A stretch of 43,864 nucleotides of DNA, taken from an uncultured Clostridia bacterium. GTDB taxonomy: Bacteria; Bacillota; Clostridia; UBA1381. Below the pieces are notes generated by a model. That model was not told where the DNA came from, ran no database searches, and saw nothing but the letters and a program-made list of their open reading frames with translations. Position numbers and translations under genes: made by a program. Positions 15,444 through 23,905 of this stretch are shown piece by piece (position 1 is the stretch's first letter; each line of letters begins with the position of its first letter). The DNA lies in contig CAKSJF010000008.1 of the NCBI GenBank assembly GCA_934462945.1, positions 1 to 43,864 on the forward strand. The letters are read 5' to 3'.

Positions 15444-16281
15444 CATTTCCTCCTATTTCTCCGTCAAACACAAATTCTGCCGCACCTGTCATATAAACCG
15501 GTGCGCCCTCTTTTTCCCACTCAATATGCAGCGTTCCGCCAAGCAAGATAATGTCTGCCTCCTGATCCACCTTGCCCGAAAGCCGGCATGCTGTCATGAC
15601 AGCACACGCGCCTGTTCCGCAGGCAAGCGTCTCTCCTGCTCCGCGCTCCCACACGCGCATTTTTACCGTGTGCGGATCAATCACCTGAATAAACTCTGTA
15701 TTAATTCTTTTAGGGAAAAGCGGATGATGCTCAAATTTCGGGCCCAATTTTTCAATCTCTAAATCCGACGGATCTCCGTAAAACACCACCGCATGCGGAT
15801 TTCCCATTGAAACACCTGTGACGGAATATGTCACTCCGTCCACCTCCACCGGCTGCTCAATAAAACGTTCCAGTTCGGACGCAATCGGAATCTTTTTGGG
15901 GAACAGCTCCGGAACGCCCATATTGACACGCACCGTTTTCACACTGCCCTGCTCCAAAAAAAGCTCTAAGGTTTTGATTCCTGCAAGCGTTTCTACTGTG
16001 ACGGTTGTTTTTTGGGTCAGTCCGCGGTCATGTACATATTTTCCCACGCAACGGATCGCATTGCCGCACATTTCCGCCTGTGTTCCGTCCGAATTATACA
16101 TATCCATCCGGAAATCCGCACAGTCAGACGGACGAATCAGCACCAAACCGTCCGATCCGATTCCGAAATGCCGGTCACTCACACACTTTGCCAGCGCGCC
16201 GATCTCCTCCGGCATCTGCTCCGAAAAGCAGTTGACATAAATATAGTCGTTGCCTAATCCCTGCATTTTTGTAAATTTCAT
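15430..16281 (-). CDS. dapF: diaminopimelate epimerase
   Basis: A 283-residue DapF. The first catalytic Cys is C72 (EMCGNAIRCV) and the second lies in ETLACGTGACA. KMQGLGNDYIYV at the N-terminus is also typical. It converts LL- to meso-diaminopimelate for lysine and peptidoglycan. The start ATG overlaps the stop of the ANTAR regulator gene by one base (TGATG), placing the lysine genes in the glnA-ANTAR transcript. Confidence 0.97.
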   Translation of the reverse strand: MKFTKMQGLGNDYIYVNCFSEQMPEEIGALAKCVSDRHFGIGSDGLVLIRPSDCADFRMDMYNSDGTQAEMCGNAIRCVGKYVHDRGLTQKTTVTVETLAGIKTLELFLEQGSVKTVRVNMGVPELFPKKIPIASELERFIEQPVEVDGVTYSVTGVSMGNPHAVVFYGDPSDLEIEKLGPKFEHHPLFPKRINTEFIQVIDPHTVKMRVWERGAGETLACGTGACAVMTACRLSGKVDQEADIILLGGTLHIEWEKEGAPVYMTGAAEFVFDGEIGGNDGKY

Positions 16282-16820
16282 CAGAACACTCCTAACTCAC
16301 TTAAAATATATTTTGCCGTATCTGTAAATTTACTGCCGGAGTCCATGCTGCGCTTTTGAATAAAGCGGTGTGCCTGTTCCTCCGTCATCATGTATTTTTC
16401 GATTAATACCTGCTTCGCCTGTGTGATCAGCCGCTGATCCTCCTCGCTCCGTTCCGGCTTTGGCTTTTTCTTTTTTCTCGCCCTGCCGGTCAGCATGTCA
16501 ATTGTGGAAATCAACTGCACATGATTCACAGGAAGTGGCATCAGCACAATGTCACAATTGGAAATCAACGCCTGCTGATCCGGGCGGATCAGCGAAATCA
16601 TCGGACACCCCTCCGGGAGATCCTCCATGATTTCCTCCGCGGTTGCGTCCGGCAATTTAAAGCCCATAATGACAATACAATCGCCCCGGTGGCGCACCGT
16701 CCGGATCAGCTCCGCGCCGGAATGACAGCCTGCCACAATTTCATAGCCGCTTCCGCCGAGCATCCGCTGAAGCTTTTGTTGTACCTCATCCTTTGCAAAT
16801 CCTAAAACGATCCTCTCCAA
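16281..16820 (-). CDS. ANTAR-domain RNA-binding antiterminator with pseudo-receiver (NitR-like)
   Basis: A 179-residue protein. The N-terminal half (1-110) has a receiver-like fold, but the phosphoacceptor position is Gly (G53 in IVIMGFKLPD) and the usual KP motif near the end reads PLPV. A basic linker (ARKKKKPKPER) follows, then an ANTAR domain (about 122-176; RLITQAKQVLIEKYMMTEEQ, TDTAKYILSELG). ANTAR domains bind RNA hairpins with ANNGNN hexaloops and block termination. The gene lies directly after glnA, like nitR in solventogenic Clostridium, and such a hairpin is visible before glnA. It probably senses nitrogen status without phosphorylation, perhaps through glutamine synthetase. Confidence 0.88.
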   Translation of the reverse strand: MERIVLGFAKDEVQQKLQRMLGGSGYEIVAGCHSGAELIRTVRHRGDCIVIMGFKLPDATAEEIMEDLPEGCPMISLIRPDQQALISNCDIVLMPLPVNHVQLISTIDMLTGRARKKKKPKPERSEEDQRLITQAKQVLIEKYMMTEEQAHRFIQKRSMDSGSKFTDTAKYILSELGVF

Positions 16821-16851
16821 GCTGTCACCTCCTTTACCCCTATTGTATGCT

Positions 16852-18171
16852 TTAATAGCGTATCAGATAATGGGAAAGCTCCCATTGGGTAATTTGGCGG
16901 CAATAGTCCTCGTATTCTCTCTGCTTTGCGTCCAGATAACGTGCATGAAGTGCATCTCCCAACAGCTCACGGACAAATGCCGAGCATCTCGCCGTTTCAA
17001 TCGCCTCAATCAGACTGTACGGCATGGAATCAATGCCCTCCTCCCTGCGTTTTTCCTCCGACAGAACGGACGGATTGTGATCCACGCGTTCCGGTGGCTG
17101 CATGCCCTGACGGATTCCGTCCAGTCCTGCCTTAATACAAGCAGCCAGAGCGAAATACGGGTTGCAGGTCAAATCCGGAACACGGAATTCGATCCTTGCG
17201 GAATTTTCTAAATCGGACGGAACACGGATTGCCAGACTGCGGTTCTTTTCCGACCATGCAAGATAATTGACGCAGTTTTTTTCCTGCATCAAAAACCGTT
17301 TGTAGGAATTGACTGTGGGATTGGTCAGGCAGGAAATCTCTCTGGCATGCGCAAGCATCCCTGCAATAAAGCTTTTTGCAGTATCGCTCAAAACACCGTT
17401 TTCCGCAAAAATATTCTTTCCGTTCTGCAAAAGACTGAAATTCAGATGCAGCGCTGAACCATCCTCTGTCTGCAAAGGTTTCGGCATAAAGGTGGCATGC
17501 AGTCCGTGCCGCTTTGCAATTGTTTTCACCACCATTTTAAAGGTTGTAATCCGATCGGCAGTCACCAGGGCGGAATCCTTTCCAAACACCACCTCATGCT
17601 GTCCCCTGCCCGACTCATGGTGCGATGCCTCCACCTCAAAGTCCATATCCTCTAAGGTCAGCACAATTTCGCGCCGGCAGTTTTCGCCGTTATCCAGAGG
17701 AGCAACGTCAAAATATCCGCCCTCATCATTCGTGCTTGCAAGCGGTGCGCCGGAATCATCTGTGTTAAACAGATAAAATTCACACTCCGGTCCAACCTGA
17801 CAGTCAAACCCCATCTCATAAGCTTCCAGCATCACTTTTTTTAAGATATAACGCGGGTCGCCGGCAAAAGGCTTGCGGTCGGCAGTATAAATATCACAAA
17901 TCAGCCGGGCAACCTTTCCCTGATGCGGCCGCCACGGGAAAATTGCAAAGGTATCTAAAATCGGATACAAATACATATCCGATTCCTCCACCGAGACAAA
18001 TCCGTCAAATGCTGAGCCGTCAAATGTGATTTTATTCTCAAGCGCCTTTTCCAGCTGCGAAACCGTAATGGCTACATTCTTGATCTGACCGGACAGATCG
18101 GTAAATTGCAGCCTGATAAACTGGACGTCTTCCTCCTCAACTAAATTCAATATATCCTGCTTTGTATACAT
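16852..18171 (-). CDS. glnA: glutamine synthetase, type I
   Basis: A 439-residue GSI. Visible marks: FTDLSGQIKNV, FDGSAFDGF, the GPECEFYLF metal-binding segment, HHESGRGQHEV, NPTVNSYKRF and the RIEFRVPD region. It condenses glutamate and ammonia using ATP. ATG 18171 is chosen because AAAGGAGA lies about seven bases upstream; the long frame from 18300 would run through promoter and terminator. The Tyr adenylylation site of enteric enzymes is not evident and is not expected in this group. It heads a transcript with the ANTAR regulator, dapF and dapL. Confidence 0.96.
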   Translation of the reverse strand: MYTKQDILNLVEEEDVQFIRLQFTDLSGQIKNVAITVSQLEKALENKITFDGSAFDGFVSVEESDMYLYPILDTFAIFPWRPHQGKVARLICDIYTADRKPFAGDPRYILKKVMLEAYEMGFDCQVGPECEFYLFNTDDSGAPLASTNDEGGYFDVAPLDNGENCRREIVLTLEDMDFEVEASHHESGRGQHEVVFGKDSALVTADRITTFKMVVKTIAKRHGLHATFMPKPLQTEDGSALHLNFSLLQNGKNIFAENGVLSDTAKSFIAGMLAHAREISCLTNPTVNSYKRFLMQEKNCVNYLAWSEKNRSLAIRVPSDLENSARIEFRVPDLTCNPYFALAACIKAGLDGIRQGMQPPERVDHNPSVLSEEKRREEGIDSMPYSLIEAIETARCSAFVRELLGDALHARYLDAKQREYEDYCRQITQWELSHYLIRY

Positions 18172-18221
18172 AGATTCTTCTCCTTTCCCGGCATATGCCC
18201 TGTTCCGGAAATTGTATTTAC

Positions 18222-18264
18222 AAAAAAAGAGGGTATCAAAATGAATTTGAAACCCCCTTGCTTC
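18222..18264 (-). promoter_or_regulatory. glnA leader: intrinsic terminator overlapped by ANTAR-type hairpin
   Basis: On the minus strand the terminator pairs 18259-18246 with the segment ending at 18227 (14 positions, two mismatches, core GGG/CCC and TCAAA/TTTGA) and is followed by seven T. An alternative hairpin GAAGC-AAGGGG-GTTTC (18264-18249) has a hexaloop with A at position 1 and G at 4, the ANTAR recognition rule, and uses the left arm of the terminator. The two folds exclude each other. A second upstream ANTAR hairpin was not clear. The terminator also lies 57 bases after livF. Confidence 0.6.
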
Positions 18265-18271
18265 TGACTTA

Positions 18272-18300
18272 ATTTTATCATGAACCAACGCATTTGTCAA
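18272..18300 (-). promoter_or_regulatory. SigA promoter of glnA
   Basis: On the minus strand TTGACA (18300-18295), 17 bases, TAAAAT (18277-18272). Transcription would start near 18265, at the base of the ANTAR-type hairpin. Confidence 0.8.
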
Positions 18301-18315
18301 TTGATTCCTGAAAAC

Positions 18316-19026
18316 TTATTCACCTAAATATGCTTTTTTGATCTGATCGTTGTTCATCATTTCTTTTGCGTCGCCGCTCATGACGATATTTCCTGTCTCT
18401 AAAACATAAGCACGGTCTGCGATGGAAAGCGCTTTTTTCGCATTCTGTTCCACCAAGAGAACCGTTGTTCCGCTTTTGGAAACGCTTTCAATAATATCAA
18501 AGATCTCTCCGACCAAAAGCGGAGAAAGTCCCATAGACGGCTCGTCCATCAGAATAATTTTCGGATTGGACATCAGAGCGCGTCCCATGGCAAGCATCTG
18601 CTGCTCACCGCCGGAAAGCGTTCCGGCAATCTGGTTTTTCCGTTCCTCTAAGCGCGGAAAATGCTCATAAACCATCCTGATATTATCGGAAATACGCTTT
18701 TTATCACTCAGCGTAAATGCGCCAAGCTTCAGATTCTCATAAACAGAAAGCTCCTGAAAAATTCTTCTTCCCTCCGGCACATGTGCCATTCCCAGCGATA
18801 CGATCTTATGCGCCGGTGTTTTTAAAAGGTTGATTCCCTCAAAGGTGATTGATCCCTTTTTCGGAGTAATCAAACCGGTAATGGTGTGCAGAATGGTGGT
18901 TTTACCAGCGCCGTTTGCACCAATCAGCGCGATAACCTCTCCCTCATTTACTTCAAAGGAGATTCCCTTAATCGCCCGGATCATGCCATAATGCACATGC
19001 AGATCCTCAACTGTAAGCATTGCCAT
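18316..19026 (-). CDS. livF: branched-chain amino-acid ABC transporter ATPase LivF
   Basis: A 236-residue cytoplasmic ATPase. Walker A GANGAGKTT, ABC signature LSGGEQQMLAMGRALM, Walker B IILMDEPSMGLSPLL, and the H-loop region replaced by EQNAKKAL as in LivF. It powers leucine/isoleucine/valine uptake together with LivG. AAGGAGG stands before the ATG. It is the last gene of the liv operon. Confidence 0.96.
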   Translation of the reverse strand: MAMLTVEDLHVHYGMIRAIKGISFEVNEGEVIALIGANGAGKTTILHTITGLITPKKGSITFEGINLLKTPAHKIVSLGMAHVPEGRRIFQELSVYENLKLGAFTLSDKKRISDNIRMVYEHFPRLEERKNQIAGTLSGGEQQMLAMGRALMSNPKIILMDEPSMGLSPLLVGEIFDIIESVSKSGTTVLLVEQNAKKALSIADRAYVLETGNIVMSGDAKEMMNNDQIKKAYLGE

Positions 19027-19041
19027 CTTAAAATCTCCTCC

Positions 19042-19800
19042 TTATTCTCCAAGATATGCTGCGATAACCCTCGGATCGTTCAAAACTGTGCTGGTTTCCC
19101 CGGACGCAAGTTCTGTTCCGAAATTCAGAACGGTCAGCTTTTCGCAGATTCCGCTGACCAGGCGCATATCATGCTCAATCAGAAGAATTGTCATCTTAAA
19201 TTCCTTTTGCACAAACCGGATTGTGTCCATCAGCTCGGCTGTTTCGTTCGGATTCATACCAGCCGCCGGCTCGTCCAGAAGTAAAAGCTTCGGATGCGTT
19301 GCCAGCGCTCTGGCAATTTCCAGCTTTCTCTGCTTTCCGTAAGGAAGATTTTCTGCTAAAAAGTCCTTTTCTAATTTTAAATCAAAAACCTCTAAAAGCG
19401 TATCCGTTTCCTCGTTCATCTGCTTTTCAGTTTTAAAATAAGCCGGAAGTCGGAGCATACTGGATGCTAAGGAGTTTTGATAATGATGCGAAAGTCCCAC
19501 CTTGACATTATCCGCTACCGACATATTGTGGAACAGGCGGATATTCTGAAAGGTTCTTGCAATTCCTTTCCGGTTAATTTCAATCGGCGCTTTTCCGGTC
19601 AGATCTTCTCCATCTAACAGAAAATTTCCGGAAGTCGGCTTATATACACCGGTCAGAAGGTTAAAAACCGTTGTTTTTCCTGCTCCGTTCGGACCAATCA
19701 GTCCGTAGAGCTGACCCTTTTCAATCGAGAGTGAAAAGTCATCGACAGCTTTCAGACCGCCGAAGGTGATACCCAAATGATTAACTTCTAAAAGTGCCAT
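19042..19800 (-). CDS. livG: branched-chain amino-acid ABC transporter ATPase LivG
   Basis: A 252-residue ATPase. Walker A GPNGAGKTT, signature LPYGKQRKLEIARALA, Walker B LLLLDEPAAGMNPNE and an H-loop IEHDMRLV. The long insertion between Walker A and signature and the C-terminal RVIAAYLGE tail are typical of LivG. Its ATG overlaps the livM stop (TAATG), which supports coupled translation. Confidence 0.96.
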   Translation of the reverse strand: MALLEVNHLGITFGGLKAVDDFSLSIEKGQLYGLIGPNGAGKTTVFNLLTGVYKPTSGNFLLDGEDLTGKAPIEINRKGIARTFQNIRLFHNMSVADNVKVGLSHHYQNSLASSMLRLPAYFKTEKQMNEETDTLLEVFDLKLEKDFLAENLPYGKQRKLEIARALATHPKLLLLDEPAAGMNPNETAELMDTIRFVQKEFKMTILLIEHDMRLVSGICEKLTVLNFGTELASGETSTVLNDPRVIAAYLGE

Positions 19801-20765
19801 TATTCCTTCACCGTTCCTTTCTCTGCCTGTCCTCTCCGAAACAGCTTTTCCTTAAAGGCAAGGAATTTCGGTGAAGCGTTCAGAATCATCATCGCAATCA
19901 GAACCACTGCATAGATCAAGAGACGATACTTTGCCAATCCGCGCAGAAGCTCCGGCAAAAGTGTAATAATGACTGCCGCAATAATCGAACCCGGGATAGA
20001 ACCCATGCCGCCCAGCACAACCATAACCAGAATTTCGATTGATTTATTAAAGTCAAAATTGACAGGTTTCAGCTGTCCGATATTAAAGCCGTATAAAACT
20101 CCTGCAACACCGGCAAAAAATGCTGCAATGACAAATGCCAGGAGCTTAAAATAAACGACATTTACACCCGTCGCCTCAGCCGCGATAATGTTATCCCGGA
20201 TGGCACAAATGGAGCGCCCGTGCCGGGAATGAACCAGATTTGCAATCAGAATCACAGTCAGTACCATCACAACATAAACCAGTGTAAAGTTTGCATGCTT
20301 CGGAATTTTCTGTAACCCCAGCGCACCGCCTGTGATGGAGAGACTTGTAAAGAGCGAACGGACAATTTCTCCGAATGCCAGCGTTACAATAGCAAGATAG
20401 TCACCCTTTAAGCGCAGCGCCGGAACACCGATAATCACACCAAATACTGCTGCAAACAGTCCGCCGATCAGCATTGCCAGCGGAATTGTGAGATAATCCG
20501 GCAAGCCGGAATTGACAGCAAAAATACATCCTGCATATGCTCCCACCGACATAAAGCCGGCATGTCCCAGGGTCAGTTCTCCCAGGAATCCTACCGTCAG
20601 ATTCAGGGAAACTGCCAATATAATATTAATTCCAATCGGAATCAACTGATTCTGCATAGACCGGGATAATACTCCCGATGCAGAAAGTGCAAACAAAATT
20701 GCATAGGCTGCAATCATAATTGCAAGATTCCGGATCAGATTGATTGTTTTCTTTTTCATCGCCAT
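19800..20765 (-). CDS. livM: branched-chain amino-acid ABC transporter permease LivM
   Basis: A 321-residue membrane permease with about nine hydrophobic segments. LTLGHAGFMSVGAYAG and the EAA-like coupling region GRSICAIRDNIIAAEATGVN are characteristic of LivM. It forms the transmembrane channel with LivH. It starts three bases after the livH stop. Confidence 0.95.
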   Translation of the reverse strand: MAMKKKTINLIRNLAIMIAAYAILFALSASGVLSRSMQNQLIPIGINIILAVSLNLTVGFLGELTLGHAGFMSVGAYAGCIFAVNSGLPDYLTIPLAMLIGGLFAAVFGVIIGVPALRLKGDYLAIVTLAFGEIVRSLFTSLSITGGALGLQKIPKHANFTLVYVVMVLTVILIANLVHSRHGRSICAIRDNIIAAEATGVNVVYFKLLAFVIAAFFAGVAGVLYGFNIGQLKPVNFDFNKSIEILVMVVLGGMGSIPGSIIAAVIITLLPELLRGLAKYRLLIYAVVLIAMMILNASPKFLAFKEKLFRRGQAEKGTVKE

Positions 20766-20768
20766 CTC

Positions 20769-21641
20769 TTACACCTTCTCCATTTTCTTTTTTCCTAACA
20801 AGCCAGTCGGCTTAACCAGCAATACGATAATCAGAACGCTGAACACAATTGCATCCGTAATCTGAGACGCATAAACCTTTGCAAAGGTTTCAATAATTCC
20901 CAGAATGATGCCTCCGAGCATCGCGCCCGGAATCGAGCCGATACCGCCCAGCACCGCTGCAACGAATGCCTTGATACCCGGCAGCTGACCCATATACGGA
21001 TCGACATAGGAATTGAAAGATGCAAGATACAGAATACTTGCAACTGCCGCAAGACCCGAACCGATTGCAAATGTGACCGAAATTGTCCGGTTTACATTCA
21101 CTCCCATCAGCTCCGCTGCGCCCTTATCCTCTGAAACCGCCAGCATTGCTTTACCGGTTTTTGTTTTATTGATAAACAACACCAGCGCAATCATCAGAAC
21201 GGTTGTGACTGCAAGCGTCAGGATTGTGTTTCCGCTAATCCGGATTCCGCCAAGGTTCACTTCGCCTAAATTAATAAAGTTTGGAACCTGCTGTGCATTT
21301 GATCCGAACAGCAAGAGAGATAAGCTCTGCAAAAAATAAGATACACCGATTGCAGTAATCAAAACTGCGAGCGGCGATGCCTTTCTCAAAGGCTTATAGG
21401 CAATTTTTTCGATCAGCATACCCATTGCCGCACAGGCAATAATACTGATGGATGCTGCCAAAACCGGATTTGCACCAAATGCCTGCAAGGAAAGCATGAC
21501 GACATAGCCGCCGACCATAATGACATCTCCGTGCGCGAAATTCAGCATCTTTGCAATTCCGTAAACCATGGTATATCCAAGCGCAATCAGTGCATAGATA
21601 CTTCCCATGTTCAGGCCGTTAATAAATTGTTGTAATAACAT
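20769..21641 (-). CDS. livH: branched-chain amino-acid ABC transporter permease LivH
   Basis: A 290-residue membrane permease with about eight hydrophobic segments. MLLQQFINGLNMGSIYALIA, the NFAHGDVIMVGGY segment and the coupling loop KTGKAMLAVSEDKGAAELMG are typical of LivH. GTGGAGAA precedes the ATG closely. A terminator separates it from livK upstream, so permease and ATPase genes are probably made from read-through of the livK transcript. Confidence 0.95.
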   Translation of the reverse strand: MLLQQFINGLNMGSIYALIALGYTMVYGIAKMLNFAHGDVIMVGGYVVMLSLQAFGANPVLAASISIIACAAMGMLIEKIAYKPLRKASPLAVLITAIGVSYFLQSLSLLLFGSNAQQVPNFINLGEVNLGGIRISGNTILTLAVTTVLMIALVLFINKTKTGKAMLAVSEDKGAAELMGVNVNRTISVTFAIGSGLAAVASILYLASFNSYVDPYMGQLPGIKAFVAAVLGGIGSIPGAMLGGIILGIIETFAKVYASQITDAIVFSVLIIVLLVKPTGLLGKKKMEKV

Positions 21642-21829
21642 TTCTCCACCCCGTAATCAATTTAACTAATTTTGAAAAACTGCCTTTTGAGCTTTCTGAA
21701 AACCTCTCGATCTGTCTTGAACTGAAAGGTGTATGATTTTAAATCTGTTTTGCCTGGAAAAAACATTATGTGTTTTTTCCGCAAATACAAAAAAATGATA
21801 TGACTTCTTAATCTATCTATATATAGTGG

Positions 21830-21863
21830 AAAAAGGAGAAGATCTTTTTATCTTCTCCTTTTT
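21830..21863 (-). terminator. terminator between livK and livH
   Basis: A perfect 14-pair stem (21830-21843 with 21850-21863), core GGAGAAGAT/ATCTTCTCC, flanked by A- and T-runs, lies 38 bases after the livK stop. It would lower expression of the four downstream genes relative to the binding protein. The rest of 21642-21829 holds no gene; a hairpin at 21759-21783 lacks a T-run. Confidence 0.8.
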
Positions 21864-21901
21864 CGCAGAAAAACCGCGATATACTGCTAAAAGTGCACCG
21901 A

Positions 21902-23050
21902 TTATAACGCTACATATTCTCCGTTTTCAATCTTTGCAAAGTATGCAGTCTTGTCTGCCTCACCTTCTGCGCTGAATGTCATGGTTCCGGTTGTGCCGGT
22001 CACTGTAATTTCAGCCATTGCCTTAATGAGTGCATCATTTTCTACAGAACCAGCCTTTTCTGCTGCTGCCTTTACTGCATAAACTGCGTCATAAGCATCT
22101 GCTGCGAACTGATCCGGTGTTGCGCTATATTTCTCCTCATAAGCCTTTACAAACTTCTGAACTGTCTCATCCTGTGATGTTGCGATAAACGGTGTTAAGA
22201 ATACTGCGCCCTCGATAGAGGAGGTGTCACCGTTCAATTGCTTAATAACGCCGTCCCAGCCGTCACATCCGAAGTACGGAAGTGAAATACCCAGGCTCTT
22301 TGCCTGCTCTGCTACATAAGCAACCTCTGTGTAATAGAACGGCATGAACAGGCATTCAGCGTCTGTTCCGGAGATTTTGGTAAGCTGTGCCTTAAAGTCC
22401 TTGTCGCCGCTTACAAATGCTTCCTTTGCAACCAGCTCACCGCCTAAGGAGGTCAGCTTTGCTTCAAAAGCGTCCAGGATTCCGGTGCTGTATGCGTCAG
22501 AGGAATCATAGATTGCTGCAACCTTTTTAAGACCGGCAGTTCCTGTGATATACTCTGCCATCTTTTCACCCTGCTGCGGATCTGTAAAGCAGATTCTGAA
22601 TGCGTTGTCATTCTTTGTGCAATCCTTTGCAGAACCACTCGGTGTGATTTGCAGAATGCCATCCTTTACGGATTCATCTGCAACTGCGATACAGGGGTTA
22701 CTGGTTACAGAACCGATCAATACCTGCATGTCCTTATCCATCAGTGTGTTATATGCGTTTACAGACTTCTGCTCGTTGTTCTCATCATCTTCAAACATAA
22801 ACTCAATCTGCTTGCCTAAAATACCGCCTGCTGCGTTGATCTCATCAACCGCAATCTGCGCTCCTTGTTTTACGGATGTTCCATAGGAAGCTGCTGCGCC
22901 GGTGAGAGGACCAATTCCGCCAATTTTAATGGTATCGCCCGATGCGGTGTTTTCGCCATTGTCTGCCGGATTAGTTCCCTGATTGCCGCAGCCTGCCAGC
23001 ACAGAAGCCGCTAAAACTGCTGAAAGCATTACTGAAACAAACTTTTTCAT
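21902..23050 (-). CDS. livK: branched-chain amino-acid ABC transporter substrate-binding lipoprotein
   Basis: A 382-residue periplasmic-binding-protein type I family member. The lipoprotein signal ends in LAGC (Cys about residue 22), so it is anchored on the outer face of the membrane. IKIGGIGPLTGAAASYG opens the mature domain and DQFAADAYDAVYAVKAA lies in the second lobe. ATG 23050 follows AGGAGGG; the longer frame to 23134 runs into the promoter. It leads the liv operon and delivers branched-chain or related amino acids to LivHM. The exact ligand is not evident. Confidence 0.95.
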   Translation of the reverse strand: MKKFVSVMLSAVLAASVLAGCGNQGTNPADNGENTASGDTIKIGGIGPLTGAAASYGTSVKQGAQIAVDEINAAGGILGKQIEFMFEDDENNEQKSVNAYNTLMDKDMQVLIGSVTSNPCIAVADESVKDGILQITPSGSAKDCTKNDNAFRICFTDPQQGEKMAEYITGTAGLKKVAAIYDSSDAYSTGILDAFEAKLTSLGGELVAKEAFVSGDKDFKAQLTKISGTDAECLFMPFYYTEVAYVAEQAKSLGISLPYFGCDGWDGVIKQLNGDTSSIEGAVFLTPFIATSQDETVQKFVKAYEEKYSATPDQFAADAYDAVYAVKAAAEKAGSVENDALIKAMAEITVTGTTGTMTFSAEGEADKTAYFAKIENGEYVAL

Positions 23051-23105
23051 AAAAAACCCTCCTAATGTTTCATCAAAAAAACCAAATTGTTTTTTTATAA
23101 CAAAA

Positions 23106-23134
23106 ATAATACTACAATTTTGTGCGATTGTCAA
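23106..23134 (-). promoter_or_regulatory. SigA promoter of the liv operon
   Basis: On the minus strand TTGACA (23134-23129), 17 bases, TATTAT (23111-23106). Just upstream lie an imperfect repeat AAGAT-CGA-ATCTT near 23139-23151 and a perfect palindrome CAATCGATTG near 23172, possible operators. I found no clear CodY box. Confidence 0.85.
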
Positions 23135-23241
23135 TATAAAAGATCGAATCTTGTATATTTTTCACTGTCTGCAATCGATTGTATCGTTAGTTTTGTATAA
23201 CTATTACAACAAAAACTATGCAACATGCACAATTATTTGTT

Positions 23242-23889
23242 TCACTGAATCGTCAGCCGATTCCGGATTTCTTTTAAATTGCAGCGAATCTGCGCTTCTT
23301 CGTTTTTCCGGTGTACCAGATTTATCACGCGGGCAAGCGCATCCGGCTCCATTCCAAGTACCGGCAAAAAGAACAGCTGACCGTCTTTGGTTAAAAAGCA
23401 CAAAAAGTCCATTTTCCGAATCACGTCAGCGTCACTCCTGCGATGCGACCCGATTTCCTCCAGCCGCGTTTCAAAATCTGTTCCCTCCATATTCCGGGCA
23501 AGAAAATTCCTGCTTCCCAAATATACTGCCGAAACATCTCTGATCAGAAAGTGATCCTGCACAACACGATCCGGAATAAAATCTGCTAAAAAAGCCGGGC
23601 GAAAGCTGACCCGATAGGGGAACACTCCATTTTTCCATCGCTGAATCCAAAGCTGCTCCGCATCCGCCGCTACATATGCCGGGGTGATTGCATTAATCCG
23701 GATCAACACATATCCAAGCCCTAACACAGCCGCCGCAAAATAGAGTGCTGCAAAAAGATAGCTTTTCAAAAAAATGCTGTACACGCCTAAAACAATCCCG
23801 ACAAAGCAAATGGTTGCGACAATGGTAATAGCAATCAGACTTCCCTTTCTTTTCGTCTGAAACAGCGCCGCCTTTTCCAGGTAATCCAT
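23242..23889 (-). CDS. membrane protein of unknown function
   Basis: I do not recognise a family. The 215 residues have two closely spaced hydrophobic helices (about 16-38 and 44-64) and then a soluble domain of about 150 residues with several aromatic and charged segments (AEQLWIQRWKNGVFPYRVSF, IRKMDFLCFLTKDGQLFFLP). This two-helix-plus-domain form resembles PH-like membrane proteins, but that is a guess. It is the last gene of the HD-recX-rimO-pgsA run, 16 bases after pgsA. Confidence 0.75.
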   Translation of the reverse strand: MDYLEKAALFQTKRKGSLIAITIVATICFVGIVLGVYSIFLKSYLFAALYFAAAVLGLGYVLIRINAITPAYVAADAEQLWIQRWKNGVFPYRVSFRPAFLADFIPDRVVQDHFLIRDVSAVYLGSRNFLARNMEGTDFETRLEEIGSHRRSDADVIRKMDFLCFLTKDGQLFFLPVLGMEPDALARVINLVHRKNEEAQIRCNLKEIRNRLTIQ

Positions 23890-23905
23890 AGCATTCTTCC
23901 TTTCC

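Noticed and set aside
21759..21783. Hairpin GGAAAAAACA/TGTTTTTTCC as a second liv terminator
   Set aside because: No T-run follows on the minus strand; kept only as a possible processing structure.
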